Assembly: GCA_016081115.2 (NCBI GenBank)
Contig: CM071935.1
Span: forward strand, 49,359,150-49,423,149
Reading direction: 5' to 3'
Origin: Rehmannia glutinosa
Lineage: Eukaryota > Streptophyta > Magnoliopsida > Lamiales > Orobanchaceae
DNA length: 64,000 nucleotides
The notes below the pieces were generated by a model. That model had not been told where the DNA came from. It saw nothing but the letters and a program-made list of their open reading frames with translations, and ran no database searches. Positions 24,062 through 36,148 of this stretch are shown one piece after another. Each line of letters begins with the position of its first letter. Within the stretch, counting starts at the first letter, position 1. Position numbers and translations under genes: made by a program.

Positions 24062-25772
24062 TGATGAGTGTAAAATATACATGCATTTGAGGGTTTAAAA
24101 TGATATATATTTGATGCATTTGCACGCATATTCATTGTGTTTTGGTTGGTTTACTTTGTTGGGCGTGATACTGCGTATTCTTGTAACTTCTTACAGGAAA
24201 AGGAGCTAAATTCGATAAAAATAGATATCAAGATCCAAAGTATAGGTCAAGAGCTAAGGTACGAGCAAACATGTGAAGGAGAGAAGCACGAACGATCGAA
24301 CAAAAAGAAATTTTCTTCCAAAACATCCAAATGCGCTAACAGTTTCCAGCACTGGCAGGGTTTAGTATTTTGCCCATAACGTTCTCTTCAAAAATATTAA
24401 GGTGATTCAAGTGGATATGGGAAGCTAAGAGAAAGGGGCACAACTTTCATGAAGGACCAGGAGCACATTTGGACAAAAACACGGACAAAAACACGTCACA
24501 TTGCTGGACCGTGTAGTGTCACACGACCTTGTTAAAATGACGGTGTGGAATGACACAACCGTGTGAAGCGGGAAAAGAAATAGGGGACGAAACCAAGCCT
24601 GCACGGACAGACCGTGTGAACCCACACGGGCATGTGGTAATGGGAAAAAATTAACACAACCGTGTGGTGTCACACGGCCAAGCCGTGTGGGACTCTGCAG
24701 ACGCGTTTTTTTAGAGTTCTTTTCCCGTTCCAACTCTACAAGTGACCTCTCCAAGCACCTATATAAAGGGGACCAAGGCCGAACGAATTTCGATCATCAT
24801 ACATCATCCAACATCACTTCATACAATATACAACACATCAAATTACACAGGAACGCAAGAATCGAAGATCTTCTGAGAGAGGAAGGCTATGTCGCGAAAA
24901 ACACCACAAGGCTTTCGCATCTACGGGAGCATAAGAGCTTCCAAGGCTTGGAAGGAGAATCTATCCTGACAAGAAGGGGTTTTCTTTCTATGTCTAAGAT
25001 CTCTTGTATGTGCTTAAACAATGTCATAATGTTGATTTCGAATTTGTCTCTGAATTTGTTATCAATGTTTGGCTTATCTGTCCGATCTTAGGGTCATAAT
25101 CGAAACTGTGGATTCATGTTGAATATGATTATTTGTTTTCTAAATTAATTCATGCTTTCTATTTTATGAATTCGAGTGCTTATTCTTAATCTCTTTTTAC
25201 TTGGACAATAATTTGCATGTCATACTTGTTAGTCTATAATCCGGGAGGTGAGTTCTAACGAGACGAAAATCGAATTCAGACATAAACAAGGTAATGTATC
25301 GGGAGACTACTTCTATTTGTGGGGAGTATTTCAATTCAAAGATCTTTTGGGAGTTAATAATAGTTGTGATGGATCGGGAGACCTCAATTATTATTAATCT
25401 ACTATTTATGCGCCACTCGGGAGGGGGAATAAACTATTTTTAGGAGTTGAACCCATAAAATTGCATGAATTGGTTTTTAAAACTTTAATTGTATTTAATA
25501 TTGAAGAAACATGTTGAGATTATGTGCCTAAGGTTGCTCTGTAATTGTTGGAAATATTTATGGGGTTCATAAATTTATTTAATTTTCTTTTTAATTTTTG
25601 ATTTTTATTAAATACTCAATATTCGGTCACTTCAATAAAATTGGAATACGATGTTATTATAGTCTAAGGGTTTCGCATATCAATCCCTGAGGAATACGAC
25701 CTTGCTTGTCATTCTTCTATAAACTACACTGTACACTTGCAGTTTGTATGATCCAAATATTTTTGGCGAACA
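24062..25772 (+). repeat. LTR2 (shared middle LTR) of array A
   Basis: 1.71 kb, TGATGAGTGTAAAATATAC ... TTTTTGGCGAACA. It serves as 3' LTR for internal region 1 and 5' LTR for internal region 2: preceded by a polypurine tract and followed by a primer site, with no target duplication at either border. Palindrome block 24485-24710, TATA box CTATATAAAGG near 24758. Confidence 0.9.
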
Positions 25773-25999
25773 AGTTATTGGGGCCGTTGCCAGGGATTGA
25801 TGGATTCTACTTACATATAGTAATAAGTAGTCCAATCTTAATTGAAGCATTTTTATAATTTTTTATATTTTGTTATATTCTATTTTTCTTTTTCTTCGTT
25901 TGTAACATCGTTTTTTGTTGAATGCAAGACTGGAATCTTTGGAGACACAAGTAGCCCAAATTCGCACTTGCAAGCCAACATAAAAAATGCAAATTCCCA

Positions 26000-26689
26000 A
26001 GCGAGTGGTTTTTCAGCTTATATTAGGAAATTTTACGAGTGGTTTTTCAGCTAATGTTAGGAAATTTATTAGGATGAATGTAATTTGAATGGTAACAATG
26101 TTTTTTTATAATAATATTTCCAATTTGAATTAGATACTTTATAATAACTGCTTTCAAATTTTATGGTTACTAAATCTAATAGTATTCCCATAATATATGG
26201 AAATAATAATGGAAAATTATAGAAAATTTTATTATTCGCCACACTTATTTTATTGTTAGCTACATATAATAAAAATTATTATATTTCTATTGTGAAATAC
26301 AAAAGTACCATTGCTCACACATAAATCTTAATTTTACCCACACATAATAATTCCACGTGTCAACTATCTAAAGCTCCATATGTCATGACACATCATCATC
26401 CAAGTCATCATCTGTGATGTCCACATTATCATCTACATCATTATTATACACTTGGCAAAACATATAACTACACATTATATACATATTTATCCACACATAT
26501 GTGTAGGTAAATGGTTATGATTTTCCACACATAAATAATGTGCGAGTAAAAACTTTTTCCTACAGAAATATAGTGTCACTAGTTGACATTTGCATTATGT
26601 GTGGGTAAAGACTTTTACCCACACATAAGCACATTTCTACCCACACATATATGTGTGGATAAAATACCATTTTCTTGTAGTGGATATTG
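26000..26689 (-). mobile_element. CACTA-type terminal fragment in internal region 2 of array A
   Basis: The right end, read on the minus strand, starts CACTACAAGAAAATGG, a classic CACTA terminus. Subterminal repeats of the TTACCCACACATA type occur on both strands (26320-26660). The left side has no matching terminus and instead shows a ~34-base duplication (GAGTGGTTTTTCAGCT..., about 26003 and 26037). The segment is absent from internal region 1 at the corresponding point (after CCCAAGCGA, 22213), so it came in after the array was duplicated, or was lost from copy 1. Confidence 0.65.
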
Positions 26690-28525
26690 AACTTAATCCA
26701 AGAAAATAGTGCAACACCATTCGTCTGATGGATGATACAGAATATAAGGGCTCAAGGATTTCAACTAACACAGTTAATCGATGGTGATGATAGAAATCTG
26801 AAGTCTGGCTGAAGACGTAAAACTTAGCGCTTTGTGGGAGGTAACCCAAGAGACATCGCGACAAACTCCGGGATAAAAAAATAAAAAAAATAAAAAAAAA
26901 TGAAAAAAAAAACGAAAAAAAGCGTAAAAAATAACGAGGAAAAAAACGAAAAAAAGACATACGCACACGGGCATGTGGACGCACACGACACGATCGTGCG
27001 ATCTGCTCCTCCAGCTTCCAATTTGACGGACGAGTTTCTGGCTTCACCGGAATAATCTAGGTAAGTACTCTTTACGCATTCCTCTTTCTTTTGATAATTT
27101 CCTCATATATATGTTCGGGACGAAACATATTTTAAGTTTGGGAGGGTTGTCAAGAATGCGTAATTTAGTACTTTCTTGCATTTTGCATACCATTTAGGAT
27201 TGCATGTAGAACATATAAAAATTTGCATTAAAATTTTTAAATTTTCGATTTTTTTATTTTTTTATTTTTTTTTATTTTTGCACGTTTATCAATTTAGCTC
27301 GTTTAATTGCTTTGCATGTGATTTTAATCAAGGTTTTCGAATATGCCCAACTTTCGTATGATTTTACTATGAGCATTTAATTGAATGACATAACATACTT
27401 CTGGAATAATGTGATAAATTCTTGGGAAGATGTCATTTATTTACTTACCATTAGTTGAGAAAATTGGGTATTTGAGCATGTTGCGAAAAATAAGTCTGTG
27501 AGCTTTTGTGCCTATAACTGCTTTATATTATCAACTTATTTTTTTCTTGAGTGTATGATGATTATAAAACTCTAGATCTTGCTCTGGTATCTTCATTGAA
27601 GCCATGTGTGTGTGCAATTTTTGAAAATGATTTAAGGCCATATTTGTTCAGCCTACTAAGCCTAAAAAGCCTATATATGAACTCATGATTCCCTAGTTAG
27701 CCAATTTTGAGCCAAAACTTTTATTGTTAGCCACATTTTAATCTTTAAAATTGAAAACATGATTTTGTCCCTGAAATTTCTTTAGCTTATAGAAAATGAA
27801 CAAGTTTGGGGTATATGTGGGGAAAATTTATAGAAAAAAAAAGAAGAAGTTGGCAAAAGAAAGAGGCATGAGCAGTGTATAGGTGGATGAAAAAAAGCAT
27901 GAAGCTCGAAAGAGAAAAAAAATCGAGAAAATCGAGAAAAGAAAAGAAAATTTCTGAAAATACATTAAAAATGGGAGCTTGAGGCTAAAGAAAAAAAAAA
28001 AAAAAGGCAACAAAGCCTAAGAATGAAAAAAGAGAAATAAGGATGGAATCGAATTGAAAAAAAAAAAAAAAGAAAATGAGTTCATGATGAAATTGGGTTG
28101 GTGAATTACAAGTCTGTACGCTTAAATTCTATTTGTTCTAGCCAAGTCACTTAATCAAAATTTTCCTACCCTTACCAAAGAGCCTACATTACAACCAAAT
28201 GAAAAGTCTTTTTTGATTCTTAGATTGTGCACACAAAAGTGGTTGAGATGTCAGACGATTTGCAAGTCTATGGTAGTTCTACTTTCACTAAATTGAATTT
28301 GAGCATAAACACTATCCATACACTTTTGAGAGTCGAGTGATACACTATCTACTTGTGAGTCGCGATGTCGAGTACCCAAGAGAGTATTGATTATACCGGG
28401 TTTATGAATGATGACTTCTTGATTATGAATTACATAGTTTTCTTAAGTATGGAGTCAAATGCTATTTAATATTCATAGTGTTCTTGGGTGTTCGTTTTTA
28501 CCCCTTGATATTATTTTTTCTTAAT

Positions 28526-28564
28526 TTGCTCGAGGACGAGCAATGCTTTAAGTTTGGGAGATTT
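28526..28564 (+). other. Hairpin followed by 3' polypurine tract (array A, copy 2)
   Basis: TTGCTCG, loop AGGA, CGAGCAA (28526-28543), then TTTAAGTTTGGGAGATT before LTR3. Identical to the copy at 24023. Confidence 0.75.
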
Positions 28565-29784
28565 TGATGAGTGTAAAATATATGTGCACTAGAGGATTTA
28601 AAATTATATATATTTGATGCATTTGCACGCATATTCAGTGTGTTTTGGTTGGTTTCCTGTGTTGGGCGTGATACTGCGTATTCTTGTAACTTCTTACAGG
28701 AAAAGGAGCTAAATTCGATAACAATAGATATCAAGATCCAAAGTATAGGTCAAGAGCTAAGGTATGAGCAAATATGTGAAGGAGAGAAGCATAGACGGTC
28801 GAACAAAAGTAAATTTCCTTCAAAAATGTCATGATGCTCTAGCAGTTTCCAACACTAGCAGAATTTAGTATTTTGGCAATAACATTCTCTACAAATTTGA
28901 TATTAAGGTGATTAAAGTAGCTAAGGAAAGCTAAAGGAAAGGGATACAACTTTCATGAATACCACAGGAGCAAATTCAGACAAAAATATGGACAAAATTA
29001 CGTCACACGACCGTTTGAAAATGCCGATATGGAATGACACAACCGTGTGAATTGGGGAAAGAAATAGGGAACGGAACCAAGACCGCACGGCCAGACCGTG
29101 TGAACCCACACGGGCATGTGAAAAGGGCAAAAATCCACTCAACCGTGTGGTGCCACACGGCTAGGCCATGTGGGACTCTGTAAAAGCATTTTTTTTGAGT
29201 TCTTTTCCCGTTCCAACTCTACAAGTGACCTCTCTAATCACCTATATAAAGGGGACCAAGGTCTGAACGAATTTTGATCATCATAAATCATCCAACATCA
29301 CTTCATAAAGTATACAACACATCAAATTACACAGGAACACAAGAATCGAAGATTTTCTGAGAAAGGAAGGCTAGGTCGCGAAGAACACCACAAAGTTTTC
29401 ACATCTACGGGAGCACAAGAGCTTCGAAGGCTTGGAAGGAGAATACATCCTGACAAGAAAGAATTTTCTTTCTATGACTAAGATCACTTGTCTGTGCTTA
29501 AACAATGTCATAATCTTAGGGGCATAATCGAAACTGTGGATTCATGTTAAATATGATTATTTGTTTTCTAAATTAATTCATGCTTTTTATTTTATGAATT
29601 TGAGTGCTTATTCTTATTTGCTTTTTATTTGGCGAATAATTTGCATGTCATTCTTGTTAGTCCATAGTCCGAGAGTTGAGTTCTAACGAAATGAAAATTG
29701 AATTCAGACATAAACAGGGTAATGTATCGGGAGACTACTTCTGTTTGTGGGAAGTATTTCAATTCAAAGATCTTTTGGGATTTA
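28565..29784 (+). repeat. LTR3 of array A, left part
   Basis: TGATGAGTGTAAAATATATG... to the insertion point of element B. Palindrome block 29000-29180 and CTATATAAAGG near 29243 are retained. The sequence GGATTTA at the cut corresponds to GGGAGTTAATAATAG in LTR2 (25349), which locates the target. Confidence 0.88.
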
Positions 29785-31273
29785 TGTTCAGTTGGTTTTA
29801 TACAATTGATTTGGGCTTTCTAGACTAGAGTTTTGTGTTCTTTGAGTCATTTTTGTTATATTTCATAGGTTATGTGTTAATTTTCTTTGTTTCGAGTCAT
29901 TTGGGTGGCCAAAGCCATATTGTGGGCCAATTATATTTAGTCTATAGTCATAGTAATGAGTCGTGTGTCAAAAGAAGCATGGATGATCAAACAACAAGGG
30001 GATTGATCTCAAGAAACGTCCAAACGCGTCTGGAATTTCCAACACTGGCAGAGTTTAGTATTTTGGTCATAACTCGCTCTAAAAAATTGATATTAAGCTG
30101 ATTCAAGTGGCTATGGAAAGTTAAGAGATAGGAGTACAACTCTTATGAAGACCCTAAAAGCAAATTCGAAAGATTGTGTGGCGCTGCAGCGCCATAAAAG
30201 GGGCGCTACAGCGTGGGGGTTGAAAATCTGGTAGAAGACTGGCGCCGCAATGCCGGGGGATTGCGGGATGGGCACTGCAGTGCCCTTCCCTTGGCTCCGC
30301 AGTGATGTGTGACGGAGAAAACAAGAAACATCATTTTCAGATCTTAAAACACGAGGGACTATAAATAGACACATTGGAGGCGTGAAATAGGGCATGGAGA
30401 ACACCTGGGGATGAAAACAAACACCACCAAGACATAAGGAAAGAGTTGGGGAAGAAGATGGAAGATATCTATCATCTAGAAATAGATAAGATTCTTCTTT
30501 AATCTCTTTGAATTCCTTCTTTGTTGCTTCTTGTCTATCATTTGAGATGTATTATCTTGTTATGAATCTTTGTATTTTCATCATGAACTAAACTCTATAA
30601 TTCTAGAGGGTTGATGTAACCAAAGTTTGAACCTATGTTTTGAGATTGTGGTTTATCAATCTAGATCCCTCAATTTATTTGTTCTATTTAGATCTATTGC
30701 TTCTAAATTACTTGATCAATAATTTAGATTGTTGGGTGTATTTGATTTGACTCTTGAGAAAGGTAATTGAATACATGACCTTGGAATAGCATAAACTAGG
30801 ATTTCATATAATTGAGAGATTTATAAACCCTTTCAAGCCGTTTTATGAGATTCATGGTTTTTATTGAGATTTTAATTAGTGATTTAAATAGAGATATTGA
30901 TTTCCTAATTGAAATCTACAATCATTTATCACTTGAGAAAGGAAATGATTATTGTAAGAATCTTGGCTTATAAATTGGTAATTTGTGAATGATAAACTAG
31001 ACTAATAACATAGGTGAAAATTAGGTGAATCAAACGTCTAGAATTTATTCTCCCATAGATATGTTTATATTTTAATTAGTTACATCTACTTGTTTTTATT
31101 TATAAATTGAGAAAATCCACCTATTATTGATCAATCAAATATAGCATAGGTAATTTATACTTGGTACTTATACACACATTCCTTGTGGATACGACAACCC
31201 TACTCATTACACTATATTAAAACTTGACAACCGTACACTTGCGGTAGATTAGGTGAGTGTTTCATACCTAACA
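29785..31273 (+). repeat. 5' LTR of element B
   Basis: 1,489 bp, TGTTCAGTTGGTTTTATAC ... CATACCTAACA. GC-rich palindrome block 30177-30310, TATA box CTATAAATAG 30359-30368, and the CATTCCTTGTGGATACGACA motif near the 3' side that is common to this gypsy group. Confidence 0.9.
30177..30368 (+). promoter_or_regulatory. U3 palindrome block and TATA box of element B
   Basis: GGCGCTGCAGCGCC (30180-30193) is a perfect 14-bp palindrome. Further GGCGC / GCAGTGCCC half-sites follow to about 30305, then CTATAAATAG. In the 3' LTR the same site reads GGCGCTGAAGTGCC, consistent with decay. Confidence 0.5.
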
Positions 31274-31297
31274 AGTTTTTGGCACCGTTGCCGGAGA
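31274..31297 (+). other. Primer binding site, tRNA-Asp (element B)
   Basis: AGTTTT then TGGCACCGTTGCCGGAGA (31280-31297), 16/18 to the tRNA-Asp complement, immediately after the LTR. Confidence 0.87.
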
Positions 31298-31422
31298 ATG
31301 TGTTTTGTGTGATATCAAGGTTGATTGCCTAGTTGTAATTTGACTTTTTTTTTGTTTTTTATTTTATTGTTTTAATTTTGTGTAATTTTTTTATTAGAGG
31401 CACATCGTTGGATGGAATTATA

Positions 31423-32332
31423 ATGTATACGTGGCCAACCGATGATACTATGGGAATTTCGGGAGTCAAAGAGTGAACACCTTTGTTGCTTATTATCCAC
31501 CTCAAGAAAATGTATGGGCCCAAAATATTGCAGATCATGAAATCTTTCATCAGCCACAAGAACAATTGTCTAGCTTGGAAGAAACATTTTATAAATTTCT
31601 AGATGATTGTGAGGCAAGAAAACAACAAGTTGAGATAAAACGTCAGTCCAAGTTAGAAGAAATTCTTGCTCAGTTTATCGAAGAGAGTACACGACATCAA
31701 GAAATTGAGGATAGAATACTATGAACCGAGGCAAGAGTTCAACAATTTGAGATTAAATGTCAACATATATCAAAGTCACTCCAACAAATGATTGACCAAA
31801 TTAATAATGAAGAGTCGTCATCATTCTTGGGACCTGGTGAAGTAGAAAATCATGAACATGAATTTCCCATTATGAAAGGTGTGGACATCCTTCAAAATTT
31901 GGAGGAGACTTTTGAAGAGTGCAATCCGATCTCACAAGAGGATCCATATCAAATTAACTCAGGGAGTATTTCTATCTCTCACTCAATTGAAAATCCTCTT
32001 GTTGGCAAAAATGTGTGCACTCTAGATGTAAGCTTCAATACAAATTTATCAATTTTTAAGAAGCATACACTTGATGGAATAATGTTTGAAAATGGTGATT
32101 AATTCACATGTTTCCAGAGATTTCTTGATATTTAATACGAGTGAAGATAGAAATATCTTTACTATGATTGAAAAACCAATTTTCATCATTACGAACACAT
32201 TTTTTGATTTCCAAAAGACCCTCAACATCTTGATCCTTAATCATCCACGTTTTACATACACTCAAGGATCGCCTATACTATTGGAAAATACAAGCGTGGC
32301 ATGATCGACACTTGTTTTTAGATCCAGGTTGA
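31423..32332 (+). pseudogene. ORF of unknown function in element B, degenerate
   Basis: Homologue of the ORF at 48370-49293 in element D. It starts MYTWPTDD. After an early frameshift it reads YYPPQENVWAQN, then a Glu/Gln-rich helical region (EEILAQFIEEST, QQMIDQINNEESSSF) and GPGEVENHEHEFP. Lesions: frameshift near 31440, TGA at 31722-31724, frameshift near 32095. I recognise no gag, protease or envelope motif. The reading survives over ~300 codons in two elements with different lesions, so it was a real gene in their ancestor. A coiled-coil structural or RNA-binding role is possible but not shown. Confidence 0.6.
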
Positions 32333-32340
32333 GTAAAACA

Positions 32341-32391
32341 AAAGTCTGGCTAAAGACTTTAAATTTAGCGCTTCTTGGGAGGCAATCCAAG
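32341..32391 (+). other. Paired hairpins after the ORF (element B)
   Basis: AAAGTCT pairs with AGACTTT across loop GGCTAA (32341-32360). Then CTTGGG (32374-32379) pairs with TCCAAG (32386-32391) across loop AGGCAA, with one G-T wobble. The same pair stands at 49302-49352 with perfect stems. Confidence 0.7.
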
Positions 32392-34211
32392 CCCATTTTA
32401 CTTGCTTTCTTGGTTTGATTAATCTGAATATTTGTGTTTTTGTAGTAGTAGTCATGTTGCATCTCACCCCTATCCCTCTTACATGCTCATTACGCGATCC
32501 TGGTGAAATTATATGAAATTATTGTGATAGTATTTAGATTGTTATTGAAATTTCGGGCATAATTCGATATATAAATTGCACCCACATCCTTACTCTTTAT
32601 CTACGCTCACCATGTGTTTGATAAAATAGCTCAATGAGAAATTTAACATTTTTGCATGCCTTTCTTAGTTTAATTGCTTGAAGTCCACATGTTGATTACA
32701 AGTATATAATATGATGCCTCTCTCGTGGTCTTCACATGATATTGTGGTATTTTACCCCAATGCTCGTTTCCACGTGTTTTGTTTTGTTTTGACATGTTGG
32801 TATCATGCCTCCTAAATCATGGAAAGGCAAGGGAAATGCCATATGGAGTGCTACCAATTGACCCTGTTGCTTCTTTTTCACCCCACGATTCTGATGAAGA
32901 GTTGCACCTCTTCCATCGAGGACAATGGTCATATCAAGTTTGGGGGAGTGGTAATACCCTTTTGCGTTTGTGATCCTACATTTTTCGTGTTTTTTTTTTA
33001 TTTTTGGTTTTGGTTGTTAAAAAAATATAATGTTGTGTCTCTATATCTTTGCTTTGAGTTGAGTCGAGTCGTCTGTATGATTGAGAAACTTCATAACTAT
33101 TTGAATTAGCTGAATATGATATGTTTATTTGTCAAAAGAGTATGTTGTTGAGCCTTGATCTGTGACTATTTTATTTGCACACTAGTCTTTTGATTAATTC
33201 TGTTTATTTGCCTAGAGACAGTTTGTATAATTAATTTCTAACTGAATGATCTGATGGGACTCTAGAACTTGTCTCAGCACTAGTCAAGGCGAAATCCTAT
33301 GTGATGTGACATTGGGGAAATGATTTAGGCAATCTTTGAGCAGCTAGAGCCTATATTGCCTACCTATACATTTATATTATCCCTAGTGTCCCCTTTTGGG
33401 CCTATTGAAATTCTCTTTTTTTTACAGCTAATAGAATACCCGAGCCTTACATGAATAATATCCAAAACAATAGTCGTCACTTATACACACAATTTTCTAG
33501 GATGATATCTTCGGAGTTGGAAATTATAAAGCTATGAATTGGTGAATGTTGAAGAAGTTGTAAATTTGTCTAAGTAAAGACGATGTGAATACCCCACATA
33601 TATATATGCAAATTATCAATTTTGGGGGTTTGAAAACAAAAAAAAAAAAATGAAGAAAGTTCATGTAAAGAGGGATGTCTAAAGCTTACATTGATGTTGA
33701 TGGATGGGTGTTGTTGTTTGGATGATAATACTATATAAATGTGTTTTGGGTGACTTGAGCTACTTAATTCCATATTTTTCTACCTTATCCCGAGCCACAT
33801 TACAAGCCTTGAAAGTCCTATTGATCCTTTTGTTATAATCACCTACATTAGTGGAGATTAGTGTGAAAGACAAGCCTATGGAGTCCGGGAAGTAGTTAAA
33901 TTACGTAAAAAAAAAGGATCATTTGGAAAGTACTTGATTGTGTGAACTTATCTGGACAGTGAAAATATAGTTGAGAAATTGATTGTTCATGCACACACAC
34001 AAGATCACATGATTGAGGTGAAACTTACATGATTGATTGACAATGAAATAACGTTGCGTTTGTGTGAATTTACCAGGTTATGAATTTTTGCAATCTACCT
34101 GAGGAATTTGGTTGTTGGTGTTGTATGTAAACTCAAAGCAGCATTTTTTTACTTTTGTTGGAGTCTGTTGGTTTGCTTGAGGACAAACAATATTCTAAGT
34201 TTGGGGATACT
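32392..34211 (+). other. 3' internal region of element B (non-coding)
   Basis: Holds hairpin CCATCG-AGGA-CAATGG (32913-32928, one mismatch) followed by AAGTTTGGGGGAG (about 32936), then ~1.2 kb without coding motifs. It ends with hairpin TTGCTTG-AGGA-CAAACAA (34173-34190) and AAGTTTGGGGATAC before the 3' LTR. Confidence 0.7.
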
Positions 34212-35726
34212 AGTTCAGTTGGTTTTATACAATTGATTTGGGCTTTCTAGACTAGAGTTTTGTGTTGTTTTTGAGTTCTTTGAGTCATTTTTTGTTATAT
34301 CTCATAGGTTATGTGTCAATTTCCGTTGTTTCGAGTTATTTGAGTGGCCAAAGACATATTGTGGGCCAATTATATTGAGTCTAGAGTCATAGTAATGAGT
34401 CGTGTGTCAAAAGAAGCATGGATGATCAAACAACAAGGGGATTGATCTCAAGAAACGTCCAAACGCGTCTGGAATTTCCAGCACTGGCAGGGTTTAGTAT
34501 TTTGGTCATAACTCGCTATACAACATTGATATTGAGCTGATTCAAGTGGCTACGGAAACCTAGGAGATAGGGCTACAACTATTATGTAGACCTCAAAAGC
34601 AAATTCGAAAATATGTGTGGCGCTGAAGTGCCATAAAGGGGCGCTGCAGCGTGGGGGTTGAAAATCTGGCAGAAGGCCGGCCCGCAACGCCCTCCCATTG
34701 GCGCCGCATCGCCGGGGTATTGCTGGACGGGCACTGCAGCGCCCCTCCCTTGGCGCCGCAGAAACATGTGACGGAGAAAACAAGAAACTTCATTTTCAGA
34801 TCTTAGAACATGGGGCACTATAAATAGACACCTTGGAGGCGTGAAATAGGGCATGGAGAACACCTGAGGATGAAAACAAACACCACCAAGACATAAGGAA
34901 AGAGTTGGGGAAGAAGATGGAAGACATCTATCATCTAGAAATAGATAAGATTCTTCTTTAATTCCTTCTTTGTTGTTTCTTGTCTATCATTTGAGATGTA
35001 TTATCTTATTATGGATCTTTGTATTTTCATCATGAACTAAACTCTATAATTCTAGAGGGCTGATGTAACCAAATATTGAACCTATATTTTGAGATTGTGG
35101 TTTATCAATCTAGATCCCTCAATTTATTTGTTCTATTTAGATTTATTGCTTCTAAATTACTTGATCAATAATTTAGATTGTTGGGTGTATTTGATTTGAC
35201 TCTTGAGAAAGGTAATTGAATACATGACCTTGGAATAGCATAACCTAGGATTTCATATAATTGAGAGATTTATGAATCCTTTGAAGCCGTTTTCTCATAT
35301 TCATGGTTTTTATTGAGATTTTAATTAGTGATTTTCATAGAGATATTGATTTCCTAATTGAAATCTACAATCATTTATCACTTGAGAAAGGAAATAATTA
35401 TTGTAGGAATCTTGGCTTATAAATTGGTAATTTGTGAATGATAAACTAGATTGATAACATAGGTGAAATCTAGGTCAATCAAACCTCTAGAATTTATTCT
35501 CCCATAGATTTAGATGTTTATATTTTAATTAGTTACATCTAGTTGTTTTTATTTATAAATTGAGAAAATCCACCTATTATTGATCAATCAGATATAGCAT
35601 AGGTAATTTATACTTGGTATTTATACACACATTCCTTGTGGATACGACAACTCTACTCATTACACTATATTAAAACTTGACAACCGTACACTTGCGGTAG
35701 ATTAGGTGAGTGTTTCACACCTAACA
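34212..35726 (+). repeat. 3' LTR of element B
   Basis: 1.5 kb, starts (T)AGTTCAGTTGGTTTTATAC (first dinucleotide mutated) and ends CACACCTAACA. TATA box CTATAAATAG 34818-34827. It differs from the 5' LTR at scattered bases and by a few small indels, many of them C/T and G/A changes at CpG-rich sites. Confidence 0.9.
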
Positions 35727-35731
35727 AGTTA

Positions 35732-36143
35732 ATAATAGTTATGACGGATCGGGAGACCTCAATTATTATTAATATAATGTTTATGCGCCACCCGAGAGGG
35801 GAATAAACTATTTTAGGAGTTGAACCCATAGAATTGCATGAATTGATTTTTAAAACTTTAAATGCATTTAATATTGAAGAAACATGTTGAGATTATGTGC
35901 CTAAGGTTGCTCCTATAGTTGTTGAAAATACTTGTGGGGTTCATAAATTTATTTATTTTTTTTTTAATTTTCAATTTTTATTAAATACTCAATATTCGGT
36001 CGCTTCAATAAAATTGGAATACGATGTTATTATAACCTAAGTGTTTCGTATATCAATCCCTGTGGAATACGACCTTTTTGCCATTATTCAATAAACTACA
36101 CTATACACTTGTAGTTGTATGATCCAAATATTTTTGGCGAACA
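35732..36143 (+). repeat. LTR3 of array A, right part
   Basis: Continues the LTR after element B (AATAATAGTTATGACGGATC...) to TTTTTGGCGAACA at 36143, followed by the outer TSD GATAG. It includes CAATCCCTGTGGAATACGACC. Confidence 0.88.
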
Positions 36144-36148
36144 GATAG

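Larger units (their letters stand above)
25773..28564 (+). other. Internal region 2 of array A (non-coding, LARD-like)
   Basis: Collinear with internal region 1: primer site TGGGGCCGTTGCCAGGGA (25779-25796, 16/18 to tRNA-Asp), paired-hairpin motif (26802-26850), A-rich tract (26875-26955), TCTAG|GTAAGTACTC donor-like site (27056-27069), internal hairpin-PPT (27109-27145), purine tract (27825-28080) and terminal hairpin-PPT (28526-28564). It differs by a CACTA-derived insertion at about 26000-26689. No coding motif. Confidence 0.8.
29785..35726 (+). mobile_element. Gypsy-type element B (non-autonomous, Athila/Tat-like), TSD AGTTA
   Basis: 5.94 kb, inserted in LTR3 of array A. Flanks are ATTTA (29780-29784) and AGTTA (35727-35731); the uninterrupted sister LTR has AGTTA, so the left copy carries one change. 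Two ~1.5-kb LTRs, tRNA-Asp primer site, one decayed ORF of unknown type, internal and terminal hairpin-PPT modules. No gag or pol. Closely related to element D (45907-52460). Confidence 0.9.
20397..36143 (+). mobile_element. Gypsy array A: three LTRs, two internal regions, TSD GATAG
   Basis: Left TSD GATAG 20392-20396, right TSD GATAG 36144-36148. In order: LTR1 20397-21971, internal 21972-24061, LTR2 24062-25772, internal 25773-28564, LTR3 28565-29784 continued at 35732-36143 after element B. Only the outer LTRs carry the TSD, so the array is one insertion that became tandem. The tRNA-Asp primer site and the AAGTTTGGGGG polypurine tract place it with Athila/Tat-type Ty3/gypsy elements. The internal regions carry no gag or pol, so it is non-autonomous (LARD-like). 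Confidence 0.88.

Noticed and set aside
20397..36143. Two independent adjacent insertions instead of one array
   Set aside because: No target duplication at the middle LTR and GATAG only at the outer ends.
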